A stretch of DNA of 64,000 bases from Leptospira perdikensis (GTDB taxonomy: Bacteria; Spirochaetota; Leptospiria; Leptospirales; Leptospiraceae). Position numbers and translations under genes: made by a program. Below the pieces are notes generated by a model. It saw nothing but the letters and a program-made list of their open reading frames with translations, had not been told where the DNA came from and did not search any database. The stretch covers positions 434,001 through 498,000 of the forward strand of contig NZ_RQGA01000014.1 in the NCBI RefSeq assembly GCF_004769575.1. Reading direction: 5' to 3'. Numbering within the stretch: the stretch's first letter is position 1; every line of letters starts with the position of its first letter. Shown piece by piece: positions 30,011-40,877 of this stretch.

Positions 30011-31237
30011 TTAAGTCATTATCTTTAAAAATTTTCCCTTCTTTCCCTGGCGGATCAGGTATTCTTTTCCTGGCTCCAAAGATAAGCTTGCATCAGTGAT
30101 TTTTTCTTCATCCAAATACAAACCACCAGCCTGGATGAGCCGACGCCCTTCCGACACACTCGGAATGAATTTCAGTTGGGACAATACATAGACAAGAAGT
30201 GGGGGTTTTTCTGCAAAATAAGTCGGGTCGAGAGTTTCCGTCGGAATCTCATCGGGTAAGGCTCTGTTTTTGGTATTGTGAATGGACGTCCACTCTTCGA
30301 CTGCCCTTCGGTTTTCTTCCTCTGGATGGAGTTGATCCATAACGAGGAGAGCGAGTTCCGTTTTGACTTCTTTGGGATGAAGTGATTTAGAAGTAATCCC
30401 TGCCTTTCGTTTTTCCACTTCCGATAACGGAAGGTCAGTCAAAAGTTCAAAATAATTCCACATCAGATCGTCAGAGATAGACATGATTTTTCCGTACATA
30501 TCAATTGGTTTTTCAGTCACACCGACATAGTTACCAAGAGACTTGGACATTTTTTTAACACCATCAAGACCTACAAGCAGAGGTAAGGTCACAACTGATT
30601 GTGGTTTTTGTCCGTATTCTCTCTGTAAGTCGCGACCAACTAACATGTTAAACTTTTGATCTGTTCCTCCAAGTTCTACGTCTGCTTTCATAGCAACCGA
30701 ATCATATCCCTGCACTAAGGGATATAAAAACTCAATCATGGAGATTGGTGTTCCAGCTTTATGACGTTTGGTGAAGTCATCTCTTTCTAACATACGAGAC
30801 ACTGTGTATTTAGATGTTAAAACCAAAACATCTTCGAACTTCATTTCAGAACACCAATGAGAGTTATAAAGAATTTTTGTTTTTTTAGGGTCTAAGATTT
30901 TAAAAACTTGGGTTTGATAGGTTTTGGAATTTTCCAAAACCTCTTCTTTCGAAAGGCGTTTTCTTGTTTCCGATTTTCCTGTGGGGTCACCAATCATCGC
31001 CGTAAAATCACCAAGCATAAAACAAACTTCATGTCCTAAATCTTGAAAGTGTTTGAGTTTTCGAAGTAAAACAAAATGCCCTAAATGTAAATCAGGAGCT
31101 GTAGGATCAAAACCTGCTTTGATGGTAAGGGAAGGTTTGGATTTTATCTTTTCTAAAAGCTCTGCCTCGCTGATGATCTCGACAGTTCCGCGGCGGATGG
31201 TATCTAATTCTTGGTTCAATTCTCTTTCAGTTTTCAT
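30011..31237 (-). CDS. tyrS: tyrosyl-tRNA synthetase
   Basis: A 408-residue class I synthetase charging tRNA-Tyr. The HIGH-type motif is DLHLGH (~49-54), the KMSKS loop is KKMSKSLGN (~229-237), and a C-terminal S4-type RNA-binding domain (~340-408) includes [15 protein letters not shown]. The sequence is closer to the TyrZ/type 2 branch than to the E. coli-type enzyme (judgement by motif style). It lies 29 nt downstream of the NodB-like gene's terminal side and shares its strand. Confidence 0.97.
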   Translation of the reverse strand: MKTERELNQELDTIRRGTVEIISEAELLEKIKSKPSLTIKAGFDPTAPDLHLGHFVLLRKLKHFQDLGHEVCFMLGDFTAMIGDPTGKSETRKRLSKEEVLENSKTYQTQVFKILDPKKTKILYNSHWCSEMKFEDVLVLTSKYTVSRMLERDDFTKRHKAGTPISMIEFLYPLVQGYDSVAMKADVELGGTDQKFNMLVGRDLQREYGQKPQSVVTLPLLVGLDGVKKMSKSLGNYVGVTEKPIDMYGKIMSISDDLMWNYFELLTDLPLSEVEKRKAGITSKSLHPKEVKTELALLVMDQLHPEEENRRAVEEWTSIHNTKNRALPDEIPTETLDPTYFAEKPPLLVYVLSQLKFIPSVSEGRRLIQAGGLYLDEEKITDASLSLEPGKEYLIRQGKKGKFLKIMT

Positions 31238-31334
31238 AACAAATGCAAAAATTTTCGATGGTCGAAATGGTGACTTTTGACAACACTAACCTTAGAATCT
31301 CTATAGGCAACCACCAAAGTACGTAAAAATCCTT

Positions 31335-32942
31335 ATGAATCATTTAGATGAAAGAAAACAAACGCTAAAACAATTAGAATCAACGGACTATGATGTCTTA
31401 ATCCTCGGCGGTGGGGCCACTGGTTCCGGCACTGCTCTGGATGCCAGTTTACGTGGGTACAAAGTCGCCCTCCTTGAAAAACAAGACTTTTCATCGGGAA
31501 CCAGCTCTCGTTCCACAAAACTCATACATGGGGGGGTTCGTTACCTTGCCCAGTTCCATTTCAAATTGATTTATGAAGCGCTCTCGGAAAGAAAACGCCT
31601 TTTACAAAATGCACCCCATTTGGTAAAACCCCTCCAATTTGTTTTACCGACTTTTGTTTGGTGGGAAAAACCGTTTTATTCAATTGGACTCACAATGTAC
31701 GATCTCCTTGCTGGAAAATCGATCGTTCCAGGTCACGAAAGAATCTCAAAAGATACAGCATTGGATTATTTTGCCTCTCTGAAAAAGAAAAATTTAAAAG
31801 GTGGCATTGCTTACTACGACGCACAGTTCAACGACTCACGTTTGAATGTCACTGCTGTCCGTGCGGCGAAAGAAAATGGGGCCGATGTTTTGTCCCGAAT
31901 GGAAGTGATTTCTTTTTTAAAAGATACAAATGGTAAAATCATTGGTGTCACTGCGAAAGATCTAATCACAAAAAAGAAAATCAATGTCAAAGCCAAAGTG
32001 GTTGCTAATACCACTGGAGTTTGGATTGACTCACTTCGCAAACTAGACGATCCAAAAGCAGAAGCCGTCCTTGCTCCAAGTCAAGGAATCCACCTGGTCT
32101 TCGACAAACAAAAGTTACCTTGCCGTACAGCCATGATCATTCCGAAAACTGCCGATGGAAGAGTGGTTTTTGTGATCCCCTGGGAAGGAAAAGTGCTTCT
32201 AGGAACCACCGACACAGCCATTCAAAAAATTGATGAAGAACCTCTTCCACTAGCATCCGAAGTGGAGTTTTTACTGAAAACAGGAAACGAATATTTGGAC
32301 ACCCACTTGACGAAAGAAGATATTGAATCTGTCTTTTCTGGCCTTCGTCCTCTGATCTCAACCAGTGGCAAAAAAGATACCAAGTCTATATCCCGAGAGG
32401 AAGCCATTCTTGTTTCCGACTCTGGTCTTGTCACCATGTCAGGTGGCAAATGGTCAACCTTTCGAAAGATGGCGGAAGACTTAACTGATAAACTCATCTC
32501 TGTAGGAAACCTTCCATCTAAAATGAAATCGGTCACAGCGAGTTTTGCTTTTCCCGGTGCTGATGGCTATTCCAAACATTTAGTCGCCAAAATTCAAACC
32601 ATGTATGACCTCTCTTATGAAACTGCCGTTCGTTTGGTGGATGCCTATGGTGGAGAAGTTTCCTTCATTCTGGGTAAAAAGCCAAAAGAATTAAAGAAAG
32701 GTTCTGGTTACTTTCAAGAAGAGATCAAACATTTTGTGAAAAAAGAATTTGCTCTATCGGTGAGTGATGTCCTCGCAAGGCGCCTAAGGGTTGTATTTTT
32801 AGATTTAAAACTAGCTGAAGCTCTAGCAGTTCCTGTAGCAAATGCTCTCGCCAAAGAACTCGGTTGGAAGGAAACGGAGAAAAAATCTTCCTTAAATGAA
32901 CTCACTAGTCATATCAAAGATTTAAAGAAAACGATCACTTGA
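31335..32942 (+). CDS. glpD: aerobic glycerol-3-phosphate dehydrogenase
   Basis: A 535-residue FAD enzyme oxidising glycerol-3-phosphate to dihydroxyacetone phosphate at the membrane and passing electrons to quinone. The dinucleotide-binding motif is ILGGGATGSGTALDA (~21-35), followed by SSGTSSRSTKLIHGGVRYL, the typical GlpD active-site loop. The ~130-residue C-terminal cap domain is present. No glpF or glpK is adjacent. No clear SD precedes the ATG. Confidence 0.94.
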   Translation: MNHLDERKQTLKQLESTDYDVLILGGGATGSGTALDASLRGYKVALLEKQDFSSGTSSRSTKLIHGGVRYLAQFHFKLIYEALSERKRLLQNAPHLVKPLQFVLPTFVWWEKPFYSIGLTMYDLLAGKSIVPGHERISKDTALDYFASLKKKNLKGGIAYYDAQFNDSRLNVTAVRAAKENGADVLSRMEVISFLKDTNGKIIGVTAKDLITKKKINVKAKVVANTTGVWIDSLRKLDDPKAEAVLAPSQGIHLVFDKQKLPCRTAMIIPKTADGRVVFVIPWEGKVLLGTTDTAIQKIDEEPLPLASEVEFLLKTGNEYLDTHLTKEDIESVFSGLRPLISTSGKKDTKSISREEAILVSDSGLVTMSGGKWSTFRKMAEDLTDKLISVGNLPSKMKSVTASFAFPGADGYSKHLVAKIQTMYDLSYETAVRLVDAYGGEVSFILGKKPKELKKGSGYFQEEIKHFVKKEFALSVSDVLARRLRVVFLDLKLAEALAVPVANALAKELGWKETEKKSSLNELTSHIKDLKKTIT

Positions 32943-33003
32943 TGTTATCGGTTAAAAGAAAAAGATACAGGATTAAGAGAACTGCTCCACCTATACTTTG
33001 TGA

Positions 33004-34104
33004 TTATTTCGGTTTCGGAAGTTCATAATGATAAAAAGTTCTTCCCGATTCTTTTTCTTTTAAGACCAACAAATAATGTGTTTTGGGATTAAACACTTCC
33101 GAAAATCGGGTTCCTAGTTTGGTTTTGAAGTTTTCATAGTCTTCATCTCCTACTTCGGCTCGTTTGAATACCCAAGATATATTTCGTTCAATTCCACCTT
33201 GGTCGTAATAACTCAAATTGAGTTCCAGTCCTTCTTCTGAGGATTGGAGGATGGTATATGTTCCCACAATGGACGGTAAAAATCCCATAGGATCGCCCTC
33301 TCCATACATTTCCGAAAAACTAAAAGTTTGGTCGGATTTAAAAAACACAGGAAGAATGGTACCTTGGTCATAAAAAGAAATGGTTCCCTTTTCATTTGTT
33401 AGAATCAATTGCCGAAATCCAGAAAAATGTTTTTCTGCTTTTCCAAATTGTTCGATGGTATGTTTGATTTTATCAAATGAAACCCAAGGATAAGAAACAA
33501 ATTTTTTTTCCTTTAGTTCTCCAAAAGAAACTTCTGAAATACAAACTCGTCCAGTGGAACCAGAACCGAAGGTTTCTAAAATTTCCAAGCGGACAACATT
33601 ACCTTGAAACTTAGAATCCAAATCCAAAACTTGAAACCCTGATTTTCCAAACTTTGGTTTGTTTAATTCTAAATCAACGGTCTCATTCATTTTCAATTTT
33701 GACTTTAAATCATCAGTTTCCATATCAAATGTAGTGATTCGAATTTTTTTCACCGCATCATTGGATTTTAAATCAACACTCGATTTATGAAAGCCGTTAA
33801 ACATCTGCAAGGCGGAAAATTGTGAATACGATTTTAAATACAAAGTAAATCCAGAACCGGCTTCTTTGGAACTAGCACAAAATGCAGTGGTGGTTTTATT
33901 ATCCAAAGCCAGTTCGGGACTGAACCGCCAAGGTTCTTCAGGACTCACTTGTCCGACACTTTGTGTCCGTAAGTAGTCGAATTGTTTTTCTGATCCCTTA
34001 CATTGGAAACTGAAAACAATTGAGAAAATAAGAAGGTAAAAATATCTAGAACGTTTGGTGCGAGAAAGAAAAAGGTAAGTAGAATGGAATTGGTTCAGAC
34101 CCAT
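33004..34104 (-). CDS. putative lipoprotein with discoidin/NADase-type glycan-binding-like domain
   Basis: A 366-residue protein. A basic N-terminus and hydrophobic segment (~22-35) end in FSFQCKG, a plausible spirochaetal lipobox. Residues ~50-200 look like a beta-sandwich of the discoidin/NADase-type glycan-binding kind (PWRFSPELALDNKTTTAFC, VVRLEILETFGSG), with an Asn/Asp-rich ligand face. The C-terminal half (YDQGTILPVFFKSDQ, LNLSYYDQGG) is beta-rich and unassigned. Such proteins are frequent in Leptospira. A role in surface glycan binding is inference. It follows rpoD by 57 nt. Confidence 0.7.
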   Translation of the reverse strand: MGLNQFHSTYLFLSRTKRSRYFYLLIFSIVFSFQCKGSEKQFDYLRTQSVGQVSPEEPWRFSPELALDNKTTTAFCASSKEAGSGFTLYLKSYSQFSALQMFNGFHKSSVDLKSNDAVKKIRITTFDMETDDLKSKLKMNETVDLELNKPKFGKSGFQVLDLDSKFQGNVVRLEILETFGSGSTGRVCISEVSFGELKEKKFVSYPWVSFDKIKHTIEQFGKAEKHFSGFRQLILTNEKGTISFYDQGTILPVFFKSDQTFSFSEMYGEGDPMGFLPSIVGTYTILQSSEEGLELNLSYYDQGGIERNISWVFKRAEVGDEDYENFKTKLGTRFSEVFNPKTHYLLVLKEKESGRTFYHYELPKPK

Positions 34105-34161
34105 GGAATTCCCAAACCATGAATCTGAACGAAAGGACGATCAAGCGAAAAACAAATTCTC

Positions 34162-35934
34162 TTAATCGATATAATCTTTGAGTTTTTTGGATCGGCTTGG
34201 GTGGCGAAGTCTACGAAGCGCTTTTGCCTCAATTTGACGAATCCGCTCCCGAGTGACCTTAAACTGGTAACCCACCTCTTCCAATGTCTGAGCATACCCG
34301 TCATCCAAACCGAATCGCATCCGAATGACTTTTTGCTCACGAGCCGGAAGTGTTTGTAAAACCTGACGGATTTGTTCAGAAAGGATAGAAGATGCAGCTG
34401 AGTTCAGTGGTGAAATGACTTCTTTATCTTCGATAAAATCACCAAGTTCCGAATCCTCTTCTGAGCCCACTGGGATCTCGAGAGAAATCGGTTCTCTAGC
34501 CACGTTTTTCACCGCTTTTACTTTCTGAACCGGCCAACCAAGTCTTTCTGCAATTTCATCATTGGAAGGATCGCGACCAAACTCTTGGACAAACAATCTT
34601 GTTTCCCGAATCACTTTGTTGACCTGTTCAATCATGTGCACAGGAACGCGGATGGTTCTTGCTTGGTCAGAAATCGCACGAGTGATGGCTTGTCTGATCC
34701 ACCAAGTAGCGTAAGTAGAAAATTTATAACCTTTTTTGTATTCGAACTTATCCACCGCGCGAATGAGACCAATATTTCCTTCTTGGATTAAGTCGAAAAA
34801 ATGCATTCCACGGTTAGCGTATCGTTTTGCAATGGAAACCACCAAACGAAGGTTTGCTCGCACAAGTTCTCGTTTTGCTTGTGCAATTTCTCTTTCGCCT
34901 TTGATGATTTTTTCACCCCAGTCTTTGATTTCACCAACAGGAGATCCCGCTTCCTGTTCCATACGACGGAGTTTTCTTTCGTTGTTGCGAATGTCTTTGA
35001 TGACTTCTCTAACTTCATCAATATCACAACCCATCATTTTTTCGATTTCATCTAAGTTTTCATTCTTTTCGATGAACCGGTTGAGGGCTTTGATTTCACG
35101 AACATCATGTCCATATTTGGCTTTGATTTTAAGGAAATGTTTTTCGATTTCCTTAACACGAAATACCATAGACTTGATCTTTTGAGAGATCTTTTGGATT
35201 TCTTTTTGGGAAACTCCAATTTTACGAATGGCTTCGTCAATTTTACCAGTGGATAAATCAATTTTTTCTTTGAGTTCTTTGAACTTCTTAGAATTTTCAG
35301 AATATTTACGAATACGGTTAGTGGATTCGTTTAGAACTTTTTCATCCTGTTGGATGAGCTCCATATTTTCAAAAAATACTTTTTCTAATTTGTCCGCTTG
35401 CTCTTGATTGAGAGCGTACATTTTGTCCACTTTTACCAAGTCATAAACTTTGATTTTTTTAGACTTAATTTTCGGAATTAGTTTTGCAAAGTTTTGGCGT
35501 AAAATTGAAGAACTTAGTATTGTTTCTTCAATGATCTTTTCACCCTTCTCTATTCGTTTTGCAAGAAAAACTTCTGTTTCACCTGAGATCAGAGAAACTT
35601 TACCAATTTCTTTTAAATAAAGGCGAATTGGGTCTTCTGAACTTGAGGAAACACTGGACTCTCTTTTTTTACGTGCAGGTTTCTCTTTAGTTTCTTTTGT
35701 AGACTCTTCTTTTGTGGTTGTGAGGGAACTAGATTCTTCCAATGATTTTTTGGAATACTCTTCTACAATTTCGATCCCCATCTCGTGTAACAAAGTAAAG
35801 ACATCATCAATTTTTTCGGAATTTAAGATTTTATCCGGAAGTATTTCATTGATTTCATCATAAGATACCTCTCGATTTGCTTTACCGATCGAGATGATCT
35901 TTTGTACTTCTGGTAGGCTTGCTAGATTTTCCAT
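34162..35934 (-). CDS. rpoD: RNA polymerase primary sigma factor RpoD
   Basis: A 590-residue sigma-70. It has an N-terminal region 1.1-like segment (1-60), a Lys/Glu-rich linker, regions 1.2-2 (the -10 recognition segment is [18 protein letters not shown] near 395-415), region 3, and region 4.2 with the -35 helix-turn-helix ([19 protein letters not shown]). It directs most transcription. It is the last gene of rpsU-yqeY-dnaG-rpoD. The SD AAAGG lies 4 nt before the ATG. The insert between 1.2 and 2.1 (~150-330) is largely helical, as in other primary sigmas. Confidence 0.98.
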   Translation of the reverse strand: MENLASLPEVQKIISIGKANREVSYDEINEILPDKILNSEKIDDVFTLLHEMGIEIVEEYSKKSLEESSSLTTTKEESTKETKEKPARKKRESSVSSSSEDPIRLYLKEIGKVSLISGETEVFLAKRIEKGEKIIEETILSSSILRQNFAKLIPKIKSKKIKVYDLVKVDKMYALNQEQADKLEKVFFENMELIQQDEKVLNESTNRIRKYSENSKKFKELKEKIDLSTGKIDEAIRKIGVSQKEIQKISQKIKSMVFRVKEIEKHFLKIKAKYGHDVREIKALNRFIEKNENLDEIEKMMGCDIDEVREVIKDIRNNERKLRRMEQEAGSPVGEIKDWGEKIIKGEREIAQAKRELVRANLRLVVSIAKRYANRGMHFFDLIQEGNIGLIRAVDKFEYKKGYKFSTYATWWIRQAITRAISDQARTIRVPVHMIEQVNKVIRETRLFVQEFGRDPSNDEIAERLGWPVQKVKAVKNVAREPISLEIPVGSEEDSELGDFIEDKEVISPLNSAASSILSEQIRQVLQTLPAREQKVIRMRFGLDDGYAQTLEEVGYQFKVTRERIRQIEAKALRRLRHPSRSKKLKDYID

Positions 35935-35950
35935 TCTACCTTTATCCTCT

Positions 35951-37762
35951 TTATACTTCTAACGTTTGGATCGTTCGGAGATACACGGATCTCTTATTTT
36001 TTTCACTTTTTAAGAGTGAAAGTTCTGACAAAAGATTGTTCTTTTCTTCAATCGTTAAGTCAGGTTTGGCCATTTCTTTGACAAGTTCTTCCATCCTTGC
36101 GTCATCCAACAAATCCGCATGGTAAAGAAACATCCCTTTAAACGTTCCTGGGCTTGTCGAATCATCGGCCGTAAAATGTTCGGCAATCATTCCCAGGTAT
36201 TCCGAAGGAATTTCTTCCCTCGAAAGAATTTCTGCAGCTGTGAGGTTCTCATTCTGCAAATACTTCGTATATAAATAATCCCAAAGAAAGGCGGATACCT
36301 CATCCCTAAATTCTAAGCCTAACAAATCATCAGCGAAACTAAAAAGTTCCAAATTCTGAATGAGCATTGCGATCATCTTTCGTTCACAAACCAAAACAGG
36401 AGAGATTTTCCCGGGTTTGGCCTGTGTTCTTTCCTTCTTAGTATCGACCGCAGAGGGGGTCGAAGTTACACCTGGTTTGCCACGAAAATCCTGAAAAAGG
36501 GAAGAAAATGAAAGCCCGAGCTGGCGTGCCCCCTCTTCTAAATAGACCTGTTTGTCTGTTTCTTTTTCCATGGGTTTTAGGAATTCAAAAAGTTTTTTAA
36601 CACCAGCCTGTTTTTCCTCCGCCAAGGAAGAAGGACCTGCCCCCCCTAGGATTTCACGAATCATAAATTGGGAAGCAGGAGCTGCCGCTTCAAGTAAGTC
36701 GCGGATTTCCTGTTTGTTGTGGTGGAGAGAATAATCAAAAGGATCTTTTCCTTCTGGAATATGACAGACCTTTACCGCAACCCCTTCTTTTGAAAGTAAA
36801 TTCACAGCACGAAAGGCACCTTTGGTTCCTGCTTTATCAGAATCCATCATTAAGTACACTTTGTCCGCCATGTTTTTTAAAATACGAACATGCCCTTCCG
36901 TAAACCCTGTGCCAAGAGGAGCGACGACAAATTCTATCCCTTTACGAAAAAGGCCAATAGCATCAAACACACCTTCAACGATAACGGCCTCTCTTGTTTT
37001 ACGAATGCTGTCTTGGGCCAAATTTAAATTATAAAACGTACGACTTTTATCGTAGATCAGTGAGTTCGGGCTATTGATGTATTTGGCTTCTTCTGATTCA
37101 CCAAGAATCCTTCCAGAAAAAGCAATCACTCGGCCCTTGGTATCAATCACCGGAAACATAATGCGACTTCTAAAAAAGTCATAAGGATCTCTATTTTGGT
37201 CTTGGCGTTTAAGAAGACCTAACTGTTCACCTAACTTAACTTCAGCTTCTGTTTTAAACAAATCCGAACGTAAATTCCCAAATCCAGGAAGGCCAAATCC
37301 TATTTTAAATACCTTTAAATCCTCTGCATACATCCCACGTGATTCTAAATACTTTAAAGCCACTTCCCCAGCACTGGTATTTAAATTTCTTTGAAAGTAT
37401 TCCAAAGCTTTTTGAGAAACTTGGTAGAGAGCCTCTTTTTTACGTTCAGACTCTTCCTCTTCTTTGGTTCTTTCTACAAGAGGAATGCCTGAATAGTCAG
37501 AAAGGATTTCTAAAGATTTGAGAAAATCTACCTTTTGGTAGTCCATCACAAACCGGAACAAATCACCAGAGGCCTTACAACCAAAACAATGGTAGAATCC
37601 ACCTTCCGCATTTACATTGAATGATGGCGTTTTTTCGTTATGAAAAGGACAAATGCCGACAAGGTTTCTACCCATACGACGTAAGGGAACAAATCGATTG
37701 ATATATGAGTCAATGGAGACTTCTCTGCGAACTCTTTCTTTAAAACTTTGGTAAGGATTCAC
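35951..37762 (-). CDS. dnaG: DNA primase DnaG
   Basis: A 603-residue primase making RNA primers for replication. The N-terminal zinc finger is [11 protein letters not shown] and [11 protein letters not shown] (~39-67). The TOPRIM core includes [13 protein letters not shown] (acidic Glu) and [12 protein letters not shown]. The C-terminal helicase-binding region is divergent. The start is GTG at 37762 with no SD, 11 nt after yqeY, suggesting coupled or low-level translation, which suits a protein needed in few copies. Confidence 0.97.
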   Translation of the reverse strand: MNPYQSFKERVRREVSIDSYINRFVPLRRMGRNLVGICPFHNEKTPSFNVNAEGGFYHCFGCKASGDLFRFVMDYQKVDFLKSLEILSDYSGIPLVERTKEEEESERKKEALYQVSQKALEYFQRNLNTSAGEVALKYLESRGMYAEDLKVFKIGFGLPGFGNLRSDLFKTEAEVKLGEQLGLLKRQDQNRDPYDFFRSRIMFPVIDTKGRVIAFSGRILGESEEAKYINSPNSLIYDKSRTFYNLNLAQDSIRKTREAVIVEGVFDAIGLFRKGIEFVVAPLGTGFTEGHVRILKNMADKVYLMMDSDKAGTKGAFRAVNLLSKEGVAVKVCHIPEGKDPFDYSLHHNKQEIRDLLEAAAPASQFMIREILGGAGPSSLAEEKQAGVKKLFEFLKPMEKETDKQVYLEEGARQLGLSFSSLFQDFRGKPGVTSTPSAVDTKKERTQAKPGKISPVLVCERKMIAMLIQNLELFSFADDLLGLEFRDEVSAFLWDYLYTKYLQNENLTAAEILSREEIPSEYLGMIAEHFTADDSTSPGTFKGMFLYHADLLDDARMEELVKEMAKPDLTIEEKNNLLSELSLLKSEKNKRSVYLRTIQTLEV

Positions 37763-37773
37763 AGTATTTAGTA

Positions 37774-38229
37774 TTAACGGGCGCTAAGTGCTTGTTTTGC
37801 GAGGGAGGATACCTTGGAGCCGTCTATATTTTGTCCTTTAAATTTTGCCATAACTTTACCCATCACCTTTCCCATATCCTGGGCTCCGTTAGCATTCAAT
37901 TCTCCGATGGCTTCATTCACCGCTCGAGAGATTTCTTCATCGGAGACTTCTTCTGGAATATAACGTGAGATGACTTCGGCTTCCTGAATTTCTTTGCTAG
38001 ATAGATCGGGACGATTGGCTTTATCATATTCGACAGCCGTGTCCTTTCTGCGTTTAAAATTGGATTTGAGGATCTGCATCACAGCAGTATCCGTCAGCTC
38101 GGAAGCGCCGGTTTTGGTTAATTCATATTGAATTTCCGCTTTCAAAAGACGCAAAGTACCCAGGACGGTTTCATCCTTGGCCTTTAACGCCGTCTTTAGA
38201 TCGGTATTGATCGTCTCTTGAAGGGTCAT
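37774..38229 (-). CDS. yqeY: GatB/YqeY domain protein
   Basis: A 151-residue helical protein of the YqeY family, related to the tail domain of the GatB amidotransferase subunit. Motifs: LRLLKAEIQYELTKTGAS near the start and NGAQDMGKVMGKVMAKFKGQ near residues 113-133. The biochemical role is not well established. It sits in its usual position between rpsU and dnaG, 18 nt after rpsU. Confidence 0.92.
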   Translation of the reverse strand: MTLQETINTDLKTALKAKDETVLGTLRLLKAEIQYELTKTGASELTDTAVMQILKSNFKRRKDTAVEYDKANRPDLSSKEIQEAEVISRYIPEEVSDEEISRAVNEAIGELNANGAQDMGKVMGKVMAKFKGQNIDGSKVSSLAKQALSAR

Positions 38230-38247
38230 TCGAAACCGACTTAAAGA

Positions 38248-38472
38248 TTAAAGTTTATCTTTTTTAGCGAATAGTCTTTTCTTTTTGTCTCTTTTGCGTC
38301 GAGCAGCCTCTACAGCTTTCTTTTTCACAACGCTTGGTTTTTCAAAGTATTCTCTACGTTTGATTTCGCTCATGATACCAGCATTCGCACAATCTCTTTT
38401 GAATCTACGAAGCGCCGCCTCGATAGATTCCCCTTCTTTTAAATAAATCCCTACTTGTGGGGTCATAGACAA
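38248..38472 (-). CDS. rpsU: 30S ribosomal protein S21
   Basis: A 74-residue basic protein of the small ribosomal subunit with the family core GIYLKEGESIEAALRRFKRD and a Lys/Arg-rich tail. The start is probably TTG at 38472, since AGGA lies 7 nt before it; the ATG two codons downstream (38466) would be 13 nt from the SD. It is the first gene of the macromolecular-synthesis operon. Confidence 0.93.
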   Translation of the reverse strand: MSMTPQVGIYLKEGESIEAALRRFKRDCANAGIMSEIKRREYFEKPSVVKKKAVEAARRKRDKKKRLFAKKDKL

Positions 38473-38506
38473 ACAACTGTCCTTTTGTAAAAATGGTCTA
38501 GTTTTG

Positions 38507-38536
38507 ACGGTATCGGAAACCGCCCTGATTTGTCAA
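38507..38536 (-). promoter_or_regulatory. candidate promoter of the rpsU-yqeY-dnaG-rpoD operon
   Basis: On the minus strand, a consensus TTGACA (38531-38536) is followed after 18 nt by TACCGT (38507-38512), a weak -10. It lies in the 81-nt gap before rpsU. The -35 is convincing and the -10 is not. Confidence 0.35.
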
Positions 38537-38553
38537 TTCAGCCGAAAACCAAA

Positions 38554-39378
38554 TCAGAAATTTTCAATGAAAATGGAGGAAAATAGAGAATCATCGGCCA
38601 GGATTTCTCTGTCGATAGGGAAAATCTTCAGTTTGTAATCCAAAATCAAGTGTTTGGACGGAAAGTAAAGGGATCCAAATCGTTGGTTGGCTCCGTCGAG
38701 TGTTTCTCCGGGACAGAACAGAAAGTAAGAACGTGGGTTTAACTGGAAATTGAATTCGTGATCCCGAGTCTCTTTGTGTAAGGTTGCTGTCACTTCCCTT
38801 AGGATTTCTTGGCTTTTGACCACACCCAGTGGTTTGAAAAAAGGAGACAGATCTTGGAGATGGAAAAAGGCAATGACTCCCGATTGGATATCCCCCGAAA
38901 AAGACCTTTCCATTTTCTTTCGGATGGGATCGGTAATGGTTTGAAAGTCCAAAAGGTTCTTTTCTCGTAAGGAGATCCCTGTGGCACAAAATGTCAAAAC
39001 TTGGTTGGATAAATCCTCCCAATTTCGTTCGGAAAGTTCTGGTTCTACTTCTTGGACCACGAGAACAAAAACAGGAACTTCTCCCTCCGGAAGGCGCATG
39101 ATATTGATTTTTAATTCCATTCCCCTTTCGGAGAAAGTGCCAAGAGATTTGGGTTCCATAAATTCCAAACTGCGGGTTAACTCAGCAATCTGATCTGCAA
39201 CAAGACCACGGAGCCATTCCTCTCTTTCGGTTTGGCCAAATTCATAAACAATTTCACCGGCTAGATACACCCATCCCAGATGGGCACCGACACTGGCAAA
39301 TCCAAGTCCGAGACGCCTCGAATGGTAATCTGTCATTTGCATAGAGGGGGATGTGCTTACATGAGTTGGATCTATCAT
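38554..39378 (-). CDS. uncharacterised protein with GGDEF-fold-like C-terminal half
   Basis: A 274-residue soluble protein of unknown function. The N-terminal half (ARRLGLGFASVGAHLGW onward) resembles a small sensory domain. Residues ~165-270 have the strand/helix rhythm of a nucleotidyl-cyclase fold (GVIAFFHLQDLSPFF, SQEILREVTATLHKETRDH, FQLNPRSYFLFCPGETL), but the GGDEF active-site motif is absent, so it would be catalytically dead if the fold is right. It ends 81 nt before rpsU. The start could be the annotated ATG or Met13. Confidence 0.6.
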   Translation of the reverse strand: MIDPTHVSTSPSMQMTDYHSRRLGLGFASVGAHLGWVYLAGEIVYEFGQTEREEWLRGLVADQIAELTRSLEFMEPKSLGTFSERGMELKINIMRLPEGEVPVFVLVVQEVEPELSERNWEDLSNQVLTFCATGISLREKNLLDFQTITDPIRKKMERSFSGDIQSGVIAFFHLQDLSPFFKPLGVVKSQEILREVTATLHKETRDHEFNFQLNPRSYFLFCPGETLDGANQRFGSLYFPSKHLILDYKLKIFPIDREILADDSLFSSIFIENF

Positions 39379-39483
39379 CTGATTCTAGTTTTAGTATCGG
39401 TAGTGGATCAGGCAATCAAAAGGAGAAAGGATTGCTCCTGACGTTATGCCCCCAAAATGGTGTAAAAACGACTCGGGGAACCT

Positions 39484-40518
39484 GTGAACGCAACACCGAA
39501 ACAAAAAAAACTCATCTCTCTATCGCAATTCATCCTAGAAGAGCAACTCAAAATCCCTCACGCCTCCGGAGAATTTACAGCCCTCCTCAGCCACCTAGTC
39601 TATGCGGCCAAAATCGTAGGTCGCGAAGTACGAAAAGCGGGACTCCTGGACGATATCCTTGGTGCTACAGAAGATACCAACGTCCAAGGCGAAACTCAAA
39701 TGAAACTGGACCAATATGCAGACAATGCTTTCAACCAGTCCCTTAAGATTTGCGGTCACCTCTGTGTCCTTGCCAGTGAAGAACACGAAGACATCATTCC
39801 CATTCCAGGTGGCTACAATATCGGGAAATACACTATGGCGATTGATCCACTCGACGGGTCTTCGAATATTGATACGAACGTATCCATTGGAACCATTTTT
39901 TCCATCCACCAAAGATTAGAACCAAACTCCAAAGAGCCGGGAGATGAACGAGACCTCCTCCAACAAGGTCATTTGCAACGCTGTGCCGGTTATATCATTT
40001 ACGGGTCTTCCACCATGCTTGTCCTTTCTACAGGAAAGGGTGTTTCCGGTTTTACCTTAGATCCAAGTGTGGGAGAGTTTTTATTGTCTCATCCCGATAT
40101 GAAAATGCCGGATTCAGGAGATATATATTCCGCGAACGAAGGAAATGCTTCTTATTGGTCTCCTGAAGTGCAAGCTTACTTACAAAAGATCAAATCCATT
40201 GAAGGTGGGAAAAAACCAAAAACGGCCCGTTACATTGGGTCCCTTGTTGCGGATTTCCATAGAAATCTACTCAAAGGGGGGATCTTCCTCTATCCCAACG
40301 ATACCAAATCTTCTAAATACCCGAACGGAAAACTTCGCTTGTTATACGAGGCGGCCCCAATGGCTTACATTGCGGAACAAGCAGGAGGAATGGCGGTAAC
40401 AGTAAAGGGAGAAAGAATTCTCGATCTAAATCCGAAAGACCTTCATGAACGAACAACGCTCATTATTGGTAGTAAGAAGGAAGTAGAAGAATTCCTTACA
40501 TTCATTCCCAAAGGATAA
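39484..40518 (+). CDS. fbp: fructose-1,6-bisphosphatase class I
   Basis: A 344-residue gluconeogenic enzyme converting fructose-1,6-bisphosphate to fructose-6-phosphate. The metal site is AIDPLDGSSNIDTNVSIGT (~119-137), with the upstream acid pair in SEEHEDII. The substrate loop KLRLLYEAAPMAYIAEQAGG is near residues 280-299. The start is GTG at 39484, preceded by GGGGAACCT. Leptospires live on fatty acids, so gluconeogenesis is expected to be essential. Confidence 0.96.
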   Translation: MNATPKQKKLISLSQFILEEQLKIPHASGEFTALLSHLVYAAKIVGREVRKAGLLDDILGATEDTNVQGETQMKLDQYADNAFNQSLKICGHLCVLASEEHEDIIPIPGGYNIGKYTMAIDPLDGSSNIDTNVSIGTIFSIHQRLEPNSKEPGDERDLLQQGHLQRCAGYIIYGSSTMLVLSTGKGVSGFTLDPSVGEFLLSHPDMKMPDSGDIYSANEGNASYWSPEVQAYLQKIKSIEGGKKPKTARYIGSLVADFHRNLLKGGIFLYPNDTKSSKYPNGKLRLLYEAAPMAYIAEQAGGMAVTVKGERILDLNPKDLHERTTLIIGSKKEVEEFLTFIPKG

Positions 40519-40607
40519 TTTTCTAAACAAATACAGAAATTTCTTTCAATGGAAATCATAATCGAGTAGTTTTGGCAGAATTAAAAGATTTTAGGAGAAA
40601 ACTTTCA

Positions 40608-40856
40608 ATGAATAAAAAACTACTCGTTTTAATTCTTGGTGTAACTATGGCTTCTGGACTTGCTTTCTGTAAAAAAGAAGAGCCAGTTGTTGAAGAAAAA
40701 ATCGAATCTGTTGACGATGCAGCAAAAAAAGTAACTACAGAAGTAGAGAAAAAAGTTGATGCAGCTGTTAAAACTGCTGAAGCAGAAGCTAAAAAAGCAG
40801 CAACAGGCGCGATCAAAGACGCAACTAAAGACATTAAAAAACCAGCAGGTTTCTAA
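40608..40856 (+). CDS. small Ala/Lys/Glu-rich lipoprotein
   Basis: An 82-residue lipoprotein. The signal peptide (1-20) ends in GLAFC, and the remaining ~60 residues are acidic then Ala/Lys-rich (EVEKKVDAAVKTAEAEAKKA) and predicted to be one long amphipathic helix. The start at 40608 has a strong AGGAG 12 nt upstream; an earlier in-frame ATG would put a charged stretch before the signal peptide. It is bracketed by its own leader and a strong terminator, so it is probably an abundant monocistronic envelope protein. The function is unknown. Confidence 0.85.
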   Translation: MNKKLLVLILGVTMASGLAFCKKEEPVVEEKIESVDDAAKKVTTEVEKKVDAAVKTAEAEAKKAATGAIKDATKDIKKPAGF

Positions 40857-40877
40857 TCATCTTTTTACTGTAAAAAG

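Noticed and set aside
34736..35185. 149-codon plus-strand ORF over rpoD
   Set aside because: Antisense to sigma-70 region 2, Ser/Ile/Arg-rich translation typical of shadow frames.
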